A stretch of DNA of 64,000 nt from Gordionus sp. m RMFG-2023 (GCF_954871325.1 NC_088778.1:26397120-26461119), one strand, 5' to 3'. Counted from the stretch's first letter, positions 11,701-21,666 are shown. Made by a program: numbers and translations. The notes: a model not told the origin generated them from the letters alone.

Positions 11701-13130
11701 CATTGTTAAGGAAAATTTAGATGTAATGTTAGAAAGTACAGATTTTAAATTGATAAAGAACTATGATAAAGTTTCATAATTTCTATTTTTAGTGTTTTTC
11801 TAGAAACTAATGTTAGTGAAGGGTTACAATATGCTATTAAATTTTTAAAAGTGATATACTCAACTATTGAAAAGGTTAAATTATTTTGAATGAAAAAGTT
11901 TATAATTAAATTATTTAAATTAGCTTTATTATTTATATTATTAAGTAAAAATGATTTTATTGTCTTAATTTTTTTTACTGCCAATATTTATTTGCTCACA
12001 TTTCTTATATAATGTTGGGTGGATGGATTTAAGATGTGTCCATAATCCCGAGGTTCCAAAATTGGGAAGTGATATTTTTTTTTTACATTTATTACAAATT
12101 GCCTTTTTTTTATTATCACAAGTAGTATAAAATTTCCAAATTTTTGCTGAATTTCATCTTTTATTAGATATTGATAATTCTTCTTGTTTTTTATCGCTAT
12201 TATTATTAGTACCAACAGCATCTATATTTATTAACTCTATTTGGTCTTCATTTATTATAATATCCTAAATAAATAGATAAAATTGATAGATATCATGTAA
12301 AAAATTTACTTCCATAATAAAAATAAACTATAATTATAAATAACAGAAATATTGATACAGTAGTATTTGGAAGAAATAACAGATGTAATCAGTTTTTGCA
12401 ATGAAAGTAAAAAAAATATCACGATATAATTATCCACGATAAACCCAAATAATTATGTTATTTTTAATATTGGTATTGGTTATAATTGTATTTAAACAAT
12501 ATATCAAAACCAATATATTTAGGTAATTGGTATTGGTATTGGTTGTAAAAGCAATACCATTAAATATAAATTGGTTTATATTGGTATTGGTATTGTAAAC
12601 CAAAATTATATTGGTATTGGTACCACCCCTACATATAACATATATATTTTATTTTGAGTAATTATAAAAATTAATTTCTATATATAAATAAATTCGGGCC
12701 GGGCCGGTAAATTTTTTTTAAAAAAATCAGATTCGGGTTGGGCCAAAACTTTGTAAAACATTTGGGTTCGGGCCGGGCCGGAAAAACTTTTTTAAAAAAA
12801 TTTCGAGCCTGACCGGGCTTGAAAAATTAAGCACGATGCATATCACTAGTGTTTACATTGAATCCCGCAAAAAATTTTAAAGTTTTTGTTCCCTGGTGCT
12901 CACTATCATATTGGAAACTTAATCTTTATTCAAATATTATATTTCGATAAAAGAAAATTTTTTAAACCAGACTTGTTTTCTTCTATAATCACAATATCAA
13001 TTATATATATCGTATTCTACCATTAAAAAAAATACACATAAAGATAAATGATTACGCTGAAACCTATTTTGACAATGGCGAAAATTTTCTTGACGATGAA
13101 AATGACTCAGATGAAGGGCCTGTGTTTTGA
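2788..13130 (+). CDS. POLR3G: DNA-directed RNA polymerase III subunit RPC7 (POLR3G-like)
   Basis: Subunit of the RPC3-RPC6-RPC7 trimer that Pol III uses for initiation at tRNA, 5S and U6 genes in the nucleus. Five exons give about 220 aa, close to the human 223 aa: 2788-2901, 3003-3213, 3261-3364, 3433-3579 and 13044-13130. All introns are GT-AG and keep frame. Family marks in order are the N-terminal MSRGRGKG, the PPPLYP...PLKL segment (about residues 33-45), a DWNYLPAEL block like human PDWRRLPREM (about 109-117), a Lys-rich helix, then an acidic tail. The tail runs ETEDEEE and continues in exon 5 as INDYAETYFDNGENF, matching human ENDYINSYFEDGDDF. Without exon 5 a stop follows at 3586, but the GTTACT donor at 3580 removes it. 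Introns 1-3 are 101, 47 and 68 nt; intron 4 is 9,464 nt and holds the hAT nest. An AATAAA lies just after the gene. The family identity is firm by motif order; the exact donor of exon 2 is inferred. Confidence 0.88.
3580..5560. other. Start of POLR3G intron 4, before the hAT nest
   Basis: AT-rich intron sequence. Apart from weak resemblance at 3830-3970 to the interior of the GTGTTG MITE family, I see no exon, RNA gene or intact element. Confidence 0.4.
5561..5690. mobile_element. Terminal fragment of a G-family hAT element
   Basis: It begins CAGTTGTTGAGGCTCC, close to the G-family end CAGAGTTGTTAACGCTCC at 6600. It carries the same GGAGC/GCTCC-rich subterminal repeats (GAGCTAGCTCCC, AGTTAGCTCCC, GGAGTGCCACTC). 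It is cut short at 5690 by the outer T element. I could not find its other end beyond 12631. Confidence 0.6.
5691..6599 (-). mobile_element. hAT element T (outer copy), 3' half, inverted
   Basis: Starts with the T-family terminal TAGGGCTGGGAACCAATA, followed by many ATTGGTATTGG subterminal repeats, and ends with CTATTATG (6592-6599). That octamer is the reverse complement of CATAATAG at 9492-9499. The missing 5' half of this same element is the piece at 7712-9499, now in the opposite orientation. T is about 2.7 kb when whole. Confidence 0.8.
6168..6591 (-). pseudogene. hAT transposase C-terminal fragment (T family)
   Basis: Encodes the C-terminal part of a hAT transposase. It shows LDWWKLNKNRYPILSKIARDYL and the dimerisation block ASSSSSERAFSEGRYLITDQR (in-frame stop just before 6168), the classic hAT hATC signature. 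The fragment stops where G-family DNA begins at 6600. The matching parts in copy 9853-12631 and in 7712-9499 show what is missing: BED finger, catalytic domain and insertion domain. It cannot make an active enzyme. Confidence 0.85.
6600..7711 (-). mobile_element. hAT element G, right part, inverted
   Basis: Ends with CAGAGTTGTTAACGCTCC at 6600 (hAT-type CAGAG end), then about 140 bp of GGAGC/GCTCC repeats, then a transposase gene on the minus strand. At 7704-7711 it has CCACCTAG, the reverse complement of CTAGGTGG at 9845-9852, so the T insertion site inside G is duplicated at both places. The left part of the same G element is 9500-9852. Joined length is about 1.46 kb, too short for a whole hAT, so it lacked its N-terminal coding part already. 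Confidence 0.8.
6838..7703 (-). pseudogene. hAT transposase C-terminal two thirds (G family), with two mini-introns
   Basis: Reading from 7711 down: TRWNSYYESM (7711-7684, the hAT TRWNS motif), then LDELCDNHGLIRFNSQERKF, then KHMKKALKILEGELHMDMGF, SPTISKFISKLNEL, a HPAFKLNWEW block, and the dimerisation block NTPLPSSAPVERLFSIVKQI, ending at 6838. Two GT-AG introns fit: one of about 58 nt just upstream of VMKHMKKA and one of about 48 nt just before FSNIYNDDN. Both are host-sized. The protein is clearly different from T but related to the element at 45496. The N-terminal zinc finger is absent, so it is non-autonomous. Confidence 0.8.
7712..9499 (+). mobile_element. hAT element T, 5' half, forward
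   Basis: Starts TAGGGATGGGACCAATACCA, the other T-family end, with ATTGGTATTGG-type subterminal repeats to about 7880. It ends at CATAATAG (9492-9499), directly followed by the G-family left end CAGAGTTGC. Together with 5691-6599 it makes one complete T element of about 2.7 kb interrupted by G. Confidence 0.8.
8107..9499 (+). pseudogene. hAT transposase N-terminal and central part (T family)
   Basis: ATG at 8107 (MNENKIELINIDNDIDT). It is followed by a BED zinc finger (Cys-x2-Cys around CDKCKKNYL, then His residues in the HLKS region seen best in the sister copy), then SLTMDIWSSPNKIPFMGITI (catalytic domain start), LDNASNNLAFL, a LDIPTRWNSTYQMLERA block at 9078, and DPRFKLSSHLLKH near 9465. 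Reading frame changes and an in-frame TGA just before the finger break it. The C-terminal dimerisation block lies at 6168-6591 on the other strand. Homology to hAT is clear. Confidence 0.85.
9500..9852 (+). mobile_element. hAT element G, left part, forward
   Basis: Begins CAGAGTTGCTACATTTTC immediately after CATAATAG. It has GGAGC/GCTCC subterminal repeats (GAGGAGCGGGAGTAGC) and AT-rich interior, and ends with CTAGGTGG (9845-9852), the 8-bp target of the inner T copy. The flanking text GAATTCCA|CTAGGTGG joins in frame with AATTCG at 7703 to recreate the TRWNS motif of the G transposase. Confidence 0.78.
10386..12255 (-). pseudogene. hAT transposase, near full length (T family)
   Basis: Reading down the minus strand: the start codon is ATA instead of ATG at 12255. 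Then a BED zinc finger (WKFYTTCDNKKKAICNKC, later TSGLWTHLKSIHPTLYKK), MDIWSYPNKIPFMGI at 11703, TLDNASNNFAFLKILK across two frames, DIPTRWNSTYQMLERAILL at 11257, DPRFKLSSHLLKH, LDWWKLNKNRYPVLSKIARD and the dimerisation block SSSSERAFSEGRYVITDQRC ending at 10386. Several frameshifts and the lost start make it inactive. It is the best source of the T consensus in this window. Confidence 0.88.
10794..10861. repeat. 34-bp tandem duplication inside the T transposase
   Basis: The unit beginning GAGTTTCCATATTATTATGC occurs twice with no gap (10794-10827 and 10828-10861). It includes the ATTATG sequence that corresponds to the CATAATAG site where G inserted into the other T copy. It shifts the reading frame of the transposase. 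Confidence 0.85.
12632..13043. repeat. End of POLR3G intron 4 with a GGGCCGGGCC-type repeat
   Basis: At about 12690-12860 there is a stretch with repeated CGGGCCGGGCCGG and CCGGGCTTG, ending GATGCATATCACTA. The same end pattern (CTTGAAGAATTAGGCTC, CAGATCACTA) recurs at about 56450-56475, so it is a dispersed element. The rest is plain AT-rich intron leading to the AAAG acceptor of exon 5. Confidence 0.5.
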
Positions 13131-14143
13131 AGAAGAAGAAAATGGATTGAGAATTTTTTTAAATTATTTATGTAGCGTAATGATAAATAAATCCTATTAG
13201 TTTATGCTTCATCTCCACTTTTTATTCATTAATTAATATATTTCTAATTAAGAATCAATTATGAGGTGAATAATGGGCAGCGATGATTATCTTATTCTAT
13301 TTTTTAAGTACTCTAGAAAAATTGCACGTTAACGACTTTGATACCAATGAAAGAAGGCGCGAGCCGGAATTTTTACTCCAAGTCTCAGATTATATTTTAA
13401 CCCAGACCATTGCCTCACGAAAGGCAAAATTTTGATCGCATCTGTAAAATTTATTAAATATTTTAAAATTAGATTTCATTCCCCCTCCTCCCCCTCAACT
13501 TTCAAAGCATTATTATTGAAATATATTTTTTCAATGACTCTTGATTAATACTCTTTTAATGTTACATTCCAGTTATTCAGATTGTTATAATTCTATATTT
13601 TTATTTCTATAATTCCACACAAACGTACAAATAAAACCGTAATTATACAATCATAAAAAGTTAGTTATTGTATATAATAGTAATGCAATATTTATAAAGC
13701 AGTGATAATAGTATTCCTATTTTTTTAACTTTAAATGTGTATTATTGCTTGTGACCGCTTCCACAAGAATTTTTATAACAATTTATTCAAATAAATTTAA
13801 AAACGAGAATAAAAAAAATACAATATTAATGATAATTACAATTTGCTCCCCATTTATAGGGGAGCTATTCAGACTTTAAATAATGATGCGAACAATAATA
13901 AAGTAAAAATATATTTTCTTAAAATTAAAATATCCAAAAATTTGAATCCGTCGAATTAAATTACATCAAAAAGAATCTATAAATTGCAACACTATTGCAC
14001 AAATTTATAAATTAAAATAACTCCCAAATCAAAATTTAAGATTTTATAAATATAAAAATATAAATCGTGGCTAATCATAAATTAACTTAAAATTCAAATA
14101 CATAACTAATTATCACATACTTCTTATACAATAAACAATCAGA
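13131..14143. other. Intergenic, 3' flank of POLR3G, no gene seen
   Basis: Contains an AATAAA about 55 bp after the POLR3G stop (poly(A) signal candidate). Beyond that it is AT-rich with a short GC-richer block near 13330-13440 that I do not recognise. Confidence 0.4.
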
Positions 14144-14151
14144 GTTGGGCA

Positions 14152-14505
14152 CAGTGGCTTAGCTAGGAATTATCCTTAGAGGGGGTCCATACATATAAAA
14201 GCTGGGGGGTTGGCCTGGTTTATCTTACAAATCATAACCATTTCTTCGATAATATATAATAAATATATTTTTTAAATGCATCAATAATATGTTATTATAA
14301 TTTAGTAGATTATTCTCAATGACTTTATAATAATACTATCCAGAATAATTTCAATAGTAATATAATATCCTTCCACAAACATCAAAACCAGAAAAATATA
14401 ATTCATATAAAATCACTTTTAAGTCTTTTGAACGTATAATCTCAAAAAAAAATGTGCTCTGGGAGGGGTCCAAACCCGAAAACCACCCCCGTAGCTACGC
14501 CACTG
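14152..14505. mobile_element. hAT MITE, 354 bp, perfect TSD
   Basis: Bounded by CAGTGGCTTAGCTAGG and, at the right, GTAGCTACGCCACTG, whose reverse complement is CAGTGGCGTAGCTAC. It is flanked on both sides by GTTGGGCA (14144-14151 and 14506-14513), a perfect 8-bp target duplication. G-rich subterminal blocks (GAGGGGGTCC, CCACCCCC) sit at each end. There is no coding potential, so it is a non-autonomous hAT. Confidence 0.92.
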
Positions 14506-14513
14506 GTTGGGCA

Positions 14514-16273
14514 GATCCTTAAAAACGAATCTAGATACGATGCGTTGATAAAGTGGATCTTAGTACAGATACTAGTATCTTACTAAAAATGTCAAAAAAA
14601 TATAAGATAATCGGATCTTTTGCTAAATGATTGTATCATAAATACAAGATACTTTTTATATATAATTTATTTGTAATGAACATAACATGTAGAGAAAAGA
14701 TCAATTTATTTCAAATTTTTTGTATATAAATATTTATTAAAGTGAATAACTGGTCTTAAAACTTTACAATATCTTCAATATACTAAGTATCTATATTTTT
14801 TAATGTTGGAATATCAATTTTTTTAAATAATAAATTAAAATGTGCATGAATATAGGCTATACCACCTGGCTATGCATAGAACTTTTTACAGATTATTTGT
14901 TACCTACCTTATCTTTTCTGAAAATTATCGTCCACGTATTACAAATCTTTGTACATTTTCCCATAACTCAATAGTGAAACCTTCCAAGAGACTTCGCGTT
15001 TGATATTGCATAGAGATTATTTTTAATAGCAACTAAGGGTAAAGTGCGCTATTTAAGTTTTTTACCTGTAAGGCTTGGCCAAGCTTTACAGTTGGCATTC
15101 AATCGCTATTTATTTTAAGATTAGATTTTGGGGAACTTATTTTAAGATATTTTCCATTTATTTTAAGATTTGATTTGGTAGAACTTATTTTAAATTGATT
15201 TATCATTTTTATTTTCATAAGTTTTGATCATTCTATCAATTAAAATATATATAATTATGGTATACTATTCAGTTGCATTAATATATAAAATGTATGCTTT
15301 TAATTTTTTGGTGTAGTTATTTATCAATCTTAAAATAAGTTATAGATTTTTTTGTATTATAAATTTTTCTAATTATGAACCAGGGAAAGAAAAATTTAGA
15401 TTATTTTAATTTTTTAAGCATAAATAAAAAAAAGTATTTGTATCATTTGTCAAGAAAATGAAAAAGATTCTTCTGAAAATAAAATATCTTATTAAAAATA
15501 TCAAGAAGATATATTACAAGATAAAAAAAAGATATCTAGATATAAATATTCGCGGTACTTTAGAATGTAAGCAATAGGTTTTATAAATGCTCACTTGAAC
15601 TGATTAAATTAATCATTTTCAGCATACTTCTTTGTTTGAAAAAAATTGTCTGGTAAGAACGTCAGAATTCAAAAATTGTCTAAGAATAATCTAAACTGAT
15701 ATTTTATTGTGTATAAATGGCTTTAAGGAATGGAAAATGGTTTAAAAAATTTAAAAATTAACGATTAAGTTAGAGATTTTTAAGAGTTTGAAAATGCTGA
15801 GCATTTGCTTAGTGTTATGGAATATATCTGCCTTTTCCGCTTCAGTTATAAACTTAAAATTTTATTCAAAAATTAAAGCTATATTTTTTTTTATATTATA
15901 AATCTTTCCCTTTGACTTAGTTTTATTCTTTAAGATTGCAATTAATTCGCTTCTTTAAGGTATTTTTTTTTAATCTATCATCCAAAATTTAACATCATGC
16001 CTAATTTATCAGAGAAATCTGTGAATACAAATAAGATACATAATAGACAAATTTATGATGTACCAATAATGATTAGGAGGGTCACGCGGTCCTCTAAAAA
16101 TATTGAGAAATATAGCGTGTCCTTTACAAAATTTTTAGAATAAAAATGATATAAATAAGAATTTATCATGAAATAATCATTTATTTTTAGTCAACGTTCC
16201 AGCTTGTTTTTTTGACTCCTAGTCATTGATGGTTTTCAATGTATTAAGTCCTAAGACCTCGTGAAATAATAAT
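14514..16273. other. Intergenic, no gene seen
   Basis: Repeats of TTTATTTTAAGATT near 15100-15200. Around 15375-15550 a frame shows a short CxxC segment (SICIICQENEKDSS) that hints at a decayed zinc-finger transposase, but nothing else supports it. No RNA gene recognised. Confidence 0.35.
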
Positions 16274-16496
16274 ATCTAGACTGACAATTCTTAAATTTAT
16301 ATGTGACTAGATCAGTCGGAACGCCATTCTAGTTTCCCATGTAAATAATTTATATTAAAATTTAATGGTAGATTTATATATATATTCCATTTTATAAATT
16401 TTATACAGGGAACCGAAATGACGTGTCGCCTTCTGATCTGTATTCCACATCACTTTGTAATGCACTTAATTAAATAAATCGATAGTCTGGATAAGT
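16274..16496. mobile_element. Palindromic MITE, family with 39714-39936
   Basis: Begins CTAGACTGACA and ends GATAGTCTGGATAAG. The inner arms GGAACGCCATTCTAGTTTCC and GGAACCGAAATGACGTG are inverted copies of one another. The same architecture and sequence recur at 39714-39936 with better-preserved arms. No target duplication is resolved. Confidence 0.65.
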
Positions 16497-16501
16497 ATTA
16501 T

Positions 16502-18520
16502 TGAAAGAAACAAGTTAAATTTGTGTTTTAAATTAATTTTATTTCTTCTTTTAAAAAATCATATAATAATAATGATAATATGTATAACAATCAACTGGTA
16601 TTTATATACTAAAACATTTCAATAGATATTCAAATTAATACTCAATTAACATTAAAATAAATTATTTCAACTGATCACAAATTTAAATAAACAACACAAT
16701 TAACATTCCCCTCTTCGACAAAGTATCAAGTTGCTGCTCGGTGGGCGCATAAGTCTATGTTTGAGTCGCGTGAGTCCATACGTTTTCGTAGGTTTGATAA
16801 GTTGCTGTACGTTATCATTATCATAGGAATAATTGATCAAATTTGAATATATGGAATACGGAATAAAATTTTAAATTTGGAATATAGAATGATAAATATG
16901 TAGAATTCCGTAAGAATGATAAATCAAAAAAAATTATTATATAATATTTCGCGTTTTTTCAAATTTTGCGTTTTATATATTTTATTTTAATAATAAAATT
17001 TGCTTTTTAATATTTTATTTTAATAATTTAAGTTGCGTTTTAATATTTTATTTTAATAATTTAAGTTATAAAATCTTTTAAATAAGGAGGGTTTTGTTTA
17101 ATTCTTGATGGTCTGAAAGGTATCTTACTATTTTTACTTATGTCTACACTTCCCTCTTTACAATCTCAATAGGTAGTAATCTCAACAGGTTAAGCAGTCA
17201 TCTCAATAGATTAGGTAGTCATCTCAATAGATTAGGTAGTCATCTCAATAGATTAGGTAGTCATCTCAATAGATTAGGTAGTCATCTCAATAGATTAGGT
17301 GGTCATCTCAATAGGTTAGGCATTGGTCATATCAATAGATTAGGTAGTCACCTCAATAGATTAGGCAGTCATATCAATAGATAAGGTAGTCATCTCAACA
17401 GGTTAAGCATTGATCATATCAATAGATTAGGTAGTCATCTCAATAGATTAGGCAGTCATATCAATAGATAAGGTAATCATCTCAATAGATAGTCATCTCA
17501 ACAGGTTAAGCAGTCATCTCAATAGATTAGGCAGTCATATCAATAGATAAGGTAGTCATCTCAATAGGTAGTCATCTCAACAAGTTAAGCAGTCATCTCA
17601 ATAGATTAGGCATTGATCATGTCAATAGATTAGGTAGTCATCTCATTCTAGTCCACCACCCAGAGCCAGGGCATTGTCCATAATTAGCATTAAGTTTATT
17701 GTCCATAATAAAAATTTTACTTTAAGAAAATACTATATGTTTTAAGTTATGAATCGTCAAACGGAATTTAATAATTCTATGTCTTTAAATTTTATATTGT
17801 CAAAGCTAATCAAAAAAAATCTTATGCTTTAATTTTGAGTCGTCAAAGGAAATTAGACAATCTCATTGAATTTAAGTCGTCAAAGGAAATTGAATAATTC
17901 TTAAATTTAAGTTTTTAAAGAAACTAGATTATTCTAAATCTCTAATTTTAAGTTATAAAAGAAAATCACATAATATTATGTCTTTATATTTAAATTATCA
18001 AAATAGATCAGAAAATACTATAACATGAAAAAATGTGTAATTCGTATTCAATTTATATACTATAATTTGTAGCATAATAAGCGTATCAAAATATAAATTG
18101 GCGTAAAATTGTAAGTTTTAACATTTTGTGATCACGCAATTTTACCTTTTGTATATGTATATATCAGAATAATATTTGACTATGTTTTTTTTTTAAAAAA
18201 AAAAGAAGAAAAAAACAAGTCATGTCCTTCGAATTTAATTTTCTTTTTACTTTTTTTTTTAATTTTAAGGCAAATTTTATATATTTTATTTTTTATTTAC
18301 AAAAACGTGCCTGGGCACCATGAAGAAAACAAGTTATGTTTTGTTTTAAATTAATTTTATTTCTTCTTTTAAAAAATCAAATAATAATAATGATAATATG
18401 TATAACAACAACTGGTATATATACTAAAACATTTCAATAGAAATTCAAATTAATACTCAATTAACATTAAAATAAATTATTTCAGCTGATCACAAATTTA
18501 AATAAACAACACAATTAACA
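16502..18520. mobile_element. LTR-like non-coding element (TRIM-like fossil)
   Basis: Two direct repeats of about 200 bp (16502-16705 and 18321-18520) begin TG and end CA, and the whole is flanked by ATTAT on both sides (16497-16501, 18521-18525). The repeats differ at roughly 5% of positions, suggesting a moderate age. The 1.6-kb interior is non-coding and mostly a minisatellite. I see no gag, pol, primer site or purine tract I would trust. A solo copy of the same repeat at 20365-20574 has its own 5-bp duplication. It looks whole at its ends but has no genes. Confidence 0.62.
17169..17650. repeat. 21-bp minisatellite
   Basis: About 20 or more head-to-tail units of GTAGTCATCTCAATAGATTAG, with variants such as CATATCAATAGATAAGG, AACAGGTTAAGCA and GCATTGATCATATC. 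Some variants recur as higher-order blocks (the GCATTGATCAT variant appears about every 100-200 bp). It is uninterrupted by unique spacers, so it is not a CRISPR array. Lies inside the LTR-like element. Confidence 0.93.
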
Positions 18521-19421
18521 ATTATTTAATATGTCATTGTTTGGCTAGCGCTCGCCATATATTCCATAAACAATCAATTACATTTTAGCGACAATATCCA
18601 ATGCAGTCATAAGCAAATACATTTTGAAAACATGCAAAATCAAATACATAGTTTTAAATATTTATTATTCAAATACATTTTGAAAACTTTAAAAATCATA
18701 CATATTTTTAAACTTGGTAACCAATATTATATTTATTATTTTGCAGTCATGTAGCCCATTGGTAGATTATGAGTCTATTAATTTTCAAGAAGCGAGGATT
18801 TGTATATAAGTAATGGTTTTCACTTGTCACTCTGCTTTAAATATAATTCACTGTAAGCCAAGAAAATGTGGATAACTATTTACTTGATGATGAATTTTTA
18901 ACAAGAAAATGTGGATAACTATTTACTTGATGATTAATTTTTTAAAAATTCTTACATAAAATTTGATTTAAATCCTAAGGGACAAAGGGATAGTTAATAC
19001 ATTAAACAATTATCTTAAAATAATTCGGGTTTTTCTGATTTCCCTTTTACAAAAATTGGAGTTCTCTTGCAATTACCTACATTTAAAATTTTAAGGAATT
19101 TTATTTAATCTCTATATTTAATAATTTAAATTATAATTCTTCTTGATTTTATTTAATGTATTAAAGATAAATATAATCGACTTAGTTAATATAAAAACAC
19201 TCAATACGAAGTGGTTAATATATCATAAATTCAATTTTAACTTAAATAAAACATTTATATTGAATCCCAGGTTGGATAGGGAGTAAAAAATATTTTTGGG
19301 GTAAAGGGTAAATATCAGTCATAGTACCTCAAGTTTTTCTCTCTTATATAGTAGCTGTCTGGGAAAGATTGCCGAGCTACGCAATTTTGCTTATAATATT
19401 CTAATTAAAATTAGCTGCCAG
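18521..19421. other. Intergenic, with a short tandem duplication
   Basis: At about 18858-18945 a 42-bp unit containing AAGAAAATGTGGATAACTAT is repeated twice. Otherwise AT-rich sequence with no coding frame or element ends that I can define. Confidence 0.5.
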
Positions 19422-19982
19422 ATTTCAAGCAGGGGCGTCGCTAGCCTTTAGGGCTAAACTAAAAAAATTATATGAGGGGATTCGCCCCCATACTCTTCAA
19501 TTTGCTGGTCTTCGGCCCGCTTTTGCCCGGCTTTTGGCCGGGTTTTATATTAATATATTATACTTTTTTTAAATTTGTTAACTCTGAACAATTATTCTGA
19601 ATTTTAATTTTCTCATTTATTATATTATGCATACAAATTAAACTAGCATATAAATAATTAAAACAATACAAGACATTTCTAAAAATAAAATTTTTATTAC
19701 AAAATCTATAAAATATTTTCGATTACTGATATAAAAAAATTTGCGTTTAAAGAATTACAAGTGATGAAGAAGATTAATTATTTCATACATATGCCTCAAT
19801 TGATAATAGTTTTTAAAAATCACATAATGCAATAATATAATTCTTATAAAATTACATTGACAAAAGGTTATCAAACTAATATAACTATCTGTTACCATTT
19901 TACACATTTATAGCATGGACTAATTAGAAAAAATTTATAGGCCTAAACTAAATAAACAATTCTTGAAGAAGATAGTATAAAG

Positions 19983-20779
19983 CATAGGCGTAGCCAGGGG
20001 GGGGGGGTCAAGGGGAAATCTTCCCCTTAGAAATTTATCACTTTTTGAGAATATCATTTTAAGCTAATAAAATATTCCCCTTAGTCCTCCCCCAACTCTT
20101 TGACCCTCAAAAATGTATGCATATATCTTAAACAATAATTTGAAAGAAAGAATGTAAAATATAAAACTATTCATCATAATTTATATATTTTTGGAAAAAA
20201 ACATTTATATATATATAAAAAGTTAACCAAAAATGTTTTTTAAAAACAAGTAACTTATTATATTTTATATTTTTGGAAAAAAACATTTGTATACATAAAA
20301 AGTTAACCAAAAATGTTTTTTAATAACAAGTAATTTATTATATTTTATATAAACTAATAAAATATGAAAGAAACAAGAAAAAAACTAGTTATATTTTGTT
20401 TTAAATAAATTTTATTTCTACTTTTAAAAAATCAAATTATAATAATAATAACATGTATAATAATCAACTGGTATATATACTAAAACATTTCAATCAACTG
20501 GTATATATAACAAAACATTTAAATTAATACTCAATAAATTATTTCACAAATTTGAATAAACAACACAATTAACAAAATATTTTTCATATTTGTTTTTTTA
20601 ATTAAAATTAACCTCCTATATTGTAAAAATATTTTATGACTGTATATAGACTAAGGTAACCCGGCTGAAGGCCAGGCAAAAGCTGGCTGAAGGCCCGCCA
20701 AAAATGGGGTCTGGGGGCGAAGCTCCCACTTAATTTTTAATTCCCCCTCCCTCTTAAAAAAATCCTGGATACGCCTATG
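19983..20779. mobile_element. hAT MITE E1 inside element O
   Basis: 797 bp from CATAGGCGTAGCCAGG to GGATACGCCTATG. Target duplication GTATAAAG (19975-19982) against GTATAAAT (20780-20787), one mismatch. GC-rich ends with poly-G (19997-20006). An 80-bp unit (GTTAACCAAAAATGTTTTTT) is tandemly doubled at about 20190-20350. Its right 140 bp is the reverse complement of the left end of E2 at 21667. It carries a solo LTR-like repeat. Confidence 0.82.
20365..20574. mobile_element. Solo LTR-like repeat nested in MITE E1
   Basis: Same family as the terminal repeats at 16502 and 18321: begins TGAAAGAAACAAG, ends CAACACAATTAACA. It is flanked by AAATA on both sides (20360-20364, 20575-20579). The homologous part of E2 near 21840 lacks it, which confirms insertion. 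Non-coding fossil, younger than E1. Confidence 0.78.
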
Positions 20780-21666
20780 GTATAAATGACTATTCCAAAT
20801 CATAACACTATTATGAGGTTAGAGCTTCCTTTTAGATGACATGATGGTAGCTAGATTAGTAATCGAGAAAATTATTGTGAGATATTAAATTTCTAAAAGA
20901 TTATCATCCCTTTTAAATGATATATAATATATAACCGACTACACCGTTAACCATTATTGTTTATCTAAAATATGCAATCATATGGTTTCAGCCGTTGTAG
21001 TAATAATCATAAATTACATAGCAACACAAATAATAGATGCTGCCTCACCTCACGATGTAAACTAGTATCAGAATTTATTATATTGGATAAATTGATAAAA
21101 TAAAAACACTAAAAATTTTTCGAAGAAATAATTGTGCATGAAGCCTTGAGTTATTTACACGGCAGGGATGCCATATTAGATATGAAACATTATGGAACTA
21201 TAAAATAAGGACCAGAATGATATGATGAAACAATTAAGATTTTATATATTGCCCCACCACCTCTAGTTGGTATATTATATCTTAAAATAATAGTAGTTTG
21301 TAAAAATATAAAAAATATACTTGTATTAAAAATTTAACTCAAAACTGTTTTTTGAAAAAGAAAAAAATAGCTTTCCTAACGTTAAAAAGAAAAGAAAAGA
21401 TATTAAATTTATTAGGATGAATAATAAAATGTTTTATTTTTAAAATTTTTTATAAAAAAATAGCTGGCGTTTAATACTTAAAAGCAAATTGTTACTATAT
21501 TTATTATCAAAAGCAGTTATTAGTAAAATTCATTATAATATTAGCTGTAATATATTATAACTGTCAAATACGTCTATAAAAGTGGCATTTTATCTAATTT
21601 TATAACAACTGTATATAATAGAGGATTATAAACTATATGTCTACTTACTTACTTTTTATTATACTT

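Larger units (their letters stand above)
9853..12631 (-). mobile_element. hAT element T, complete copy
   Basis: 2,779 bp between TAGGGCTGGGAACC at 9853 and (minus strand) TAGGGGTGGTACCAATACC at 12631. Both ends have dozens of ATTGG/ACCAAT subterminal repeats, probable transposase binding sites. Its left flank is the G-family target CTAGGTGG, but its right flank (CATATAAC) is not a copy of it. This is explained if the right end belongs to the outer T copy and the left end to the inner one, exchanged by recombination. It looks complete in length but its gene is broken. Confidence 0.82.

Noticed and set aside
12632-12639. CATATAAC as the outer target duplication of the T nest
   Set aside because: The left flank is CTCTATAG; the two do not match, so the outer duplication is left unassigned.
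15370-15550. CxxC-containing frame (SICIICQENEKD) as a zinc-finger gene
   Set aside because: Short, interrupted, with no second pair of ligands or element ends; too weak to call.
17169-17650. CRISPR-like array of 21-bp repeats
   Set aside because: Units are adjacent without unique spacers and the organism is eukaryotic; this is a minisatellite.
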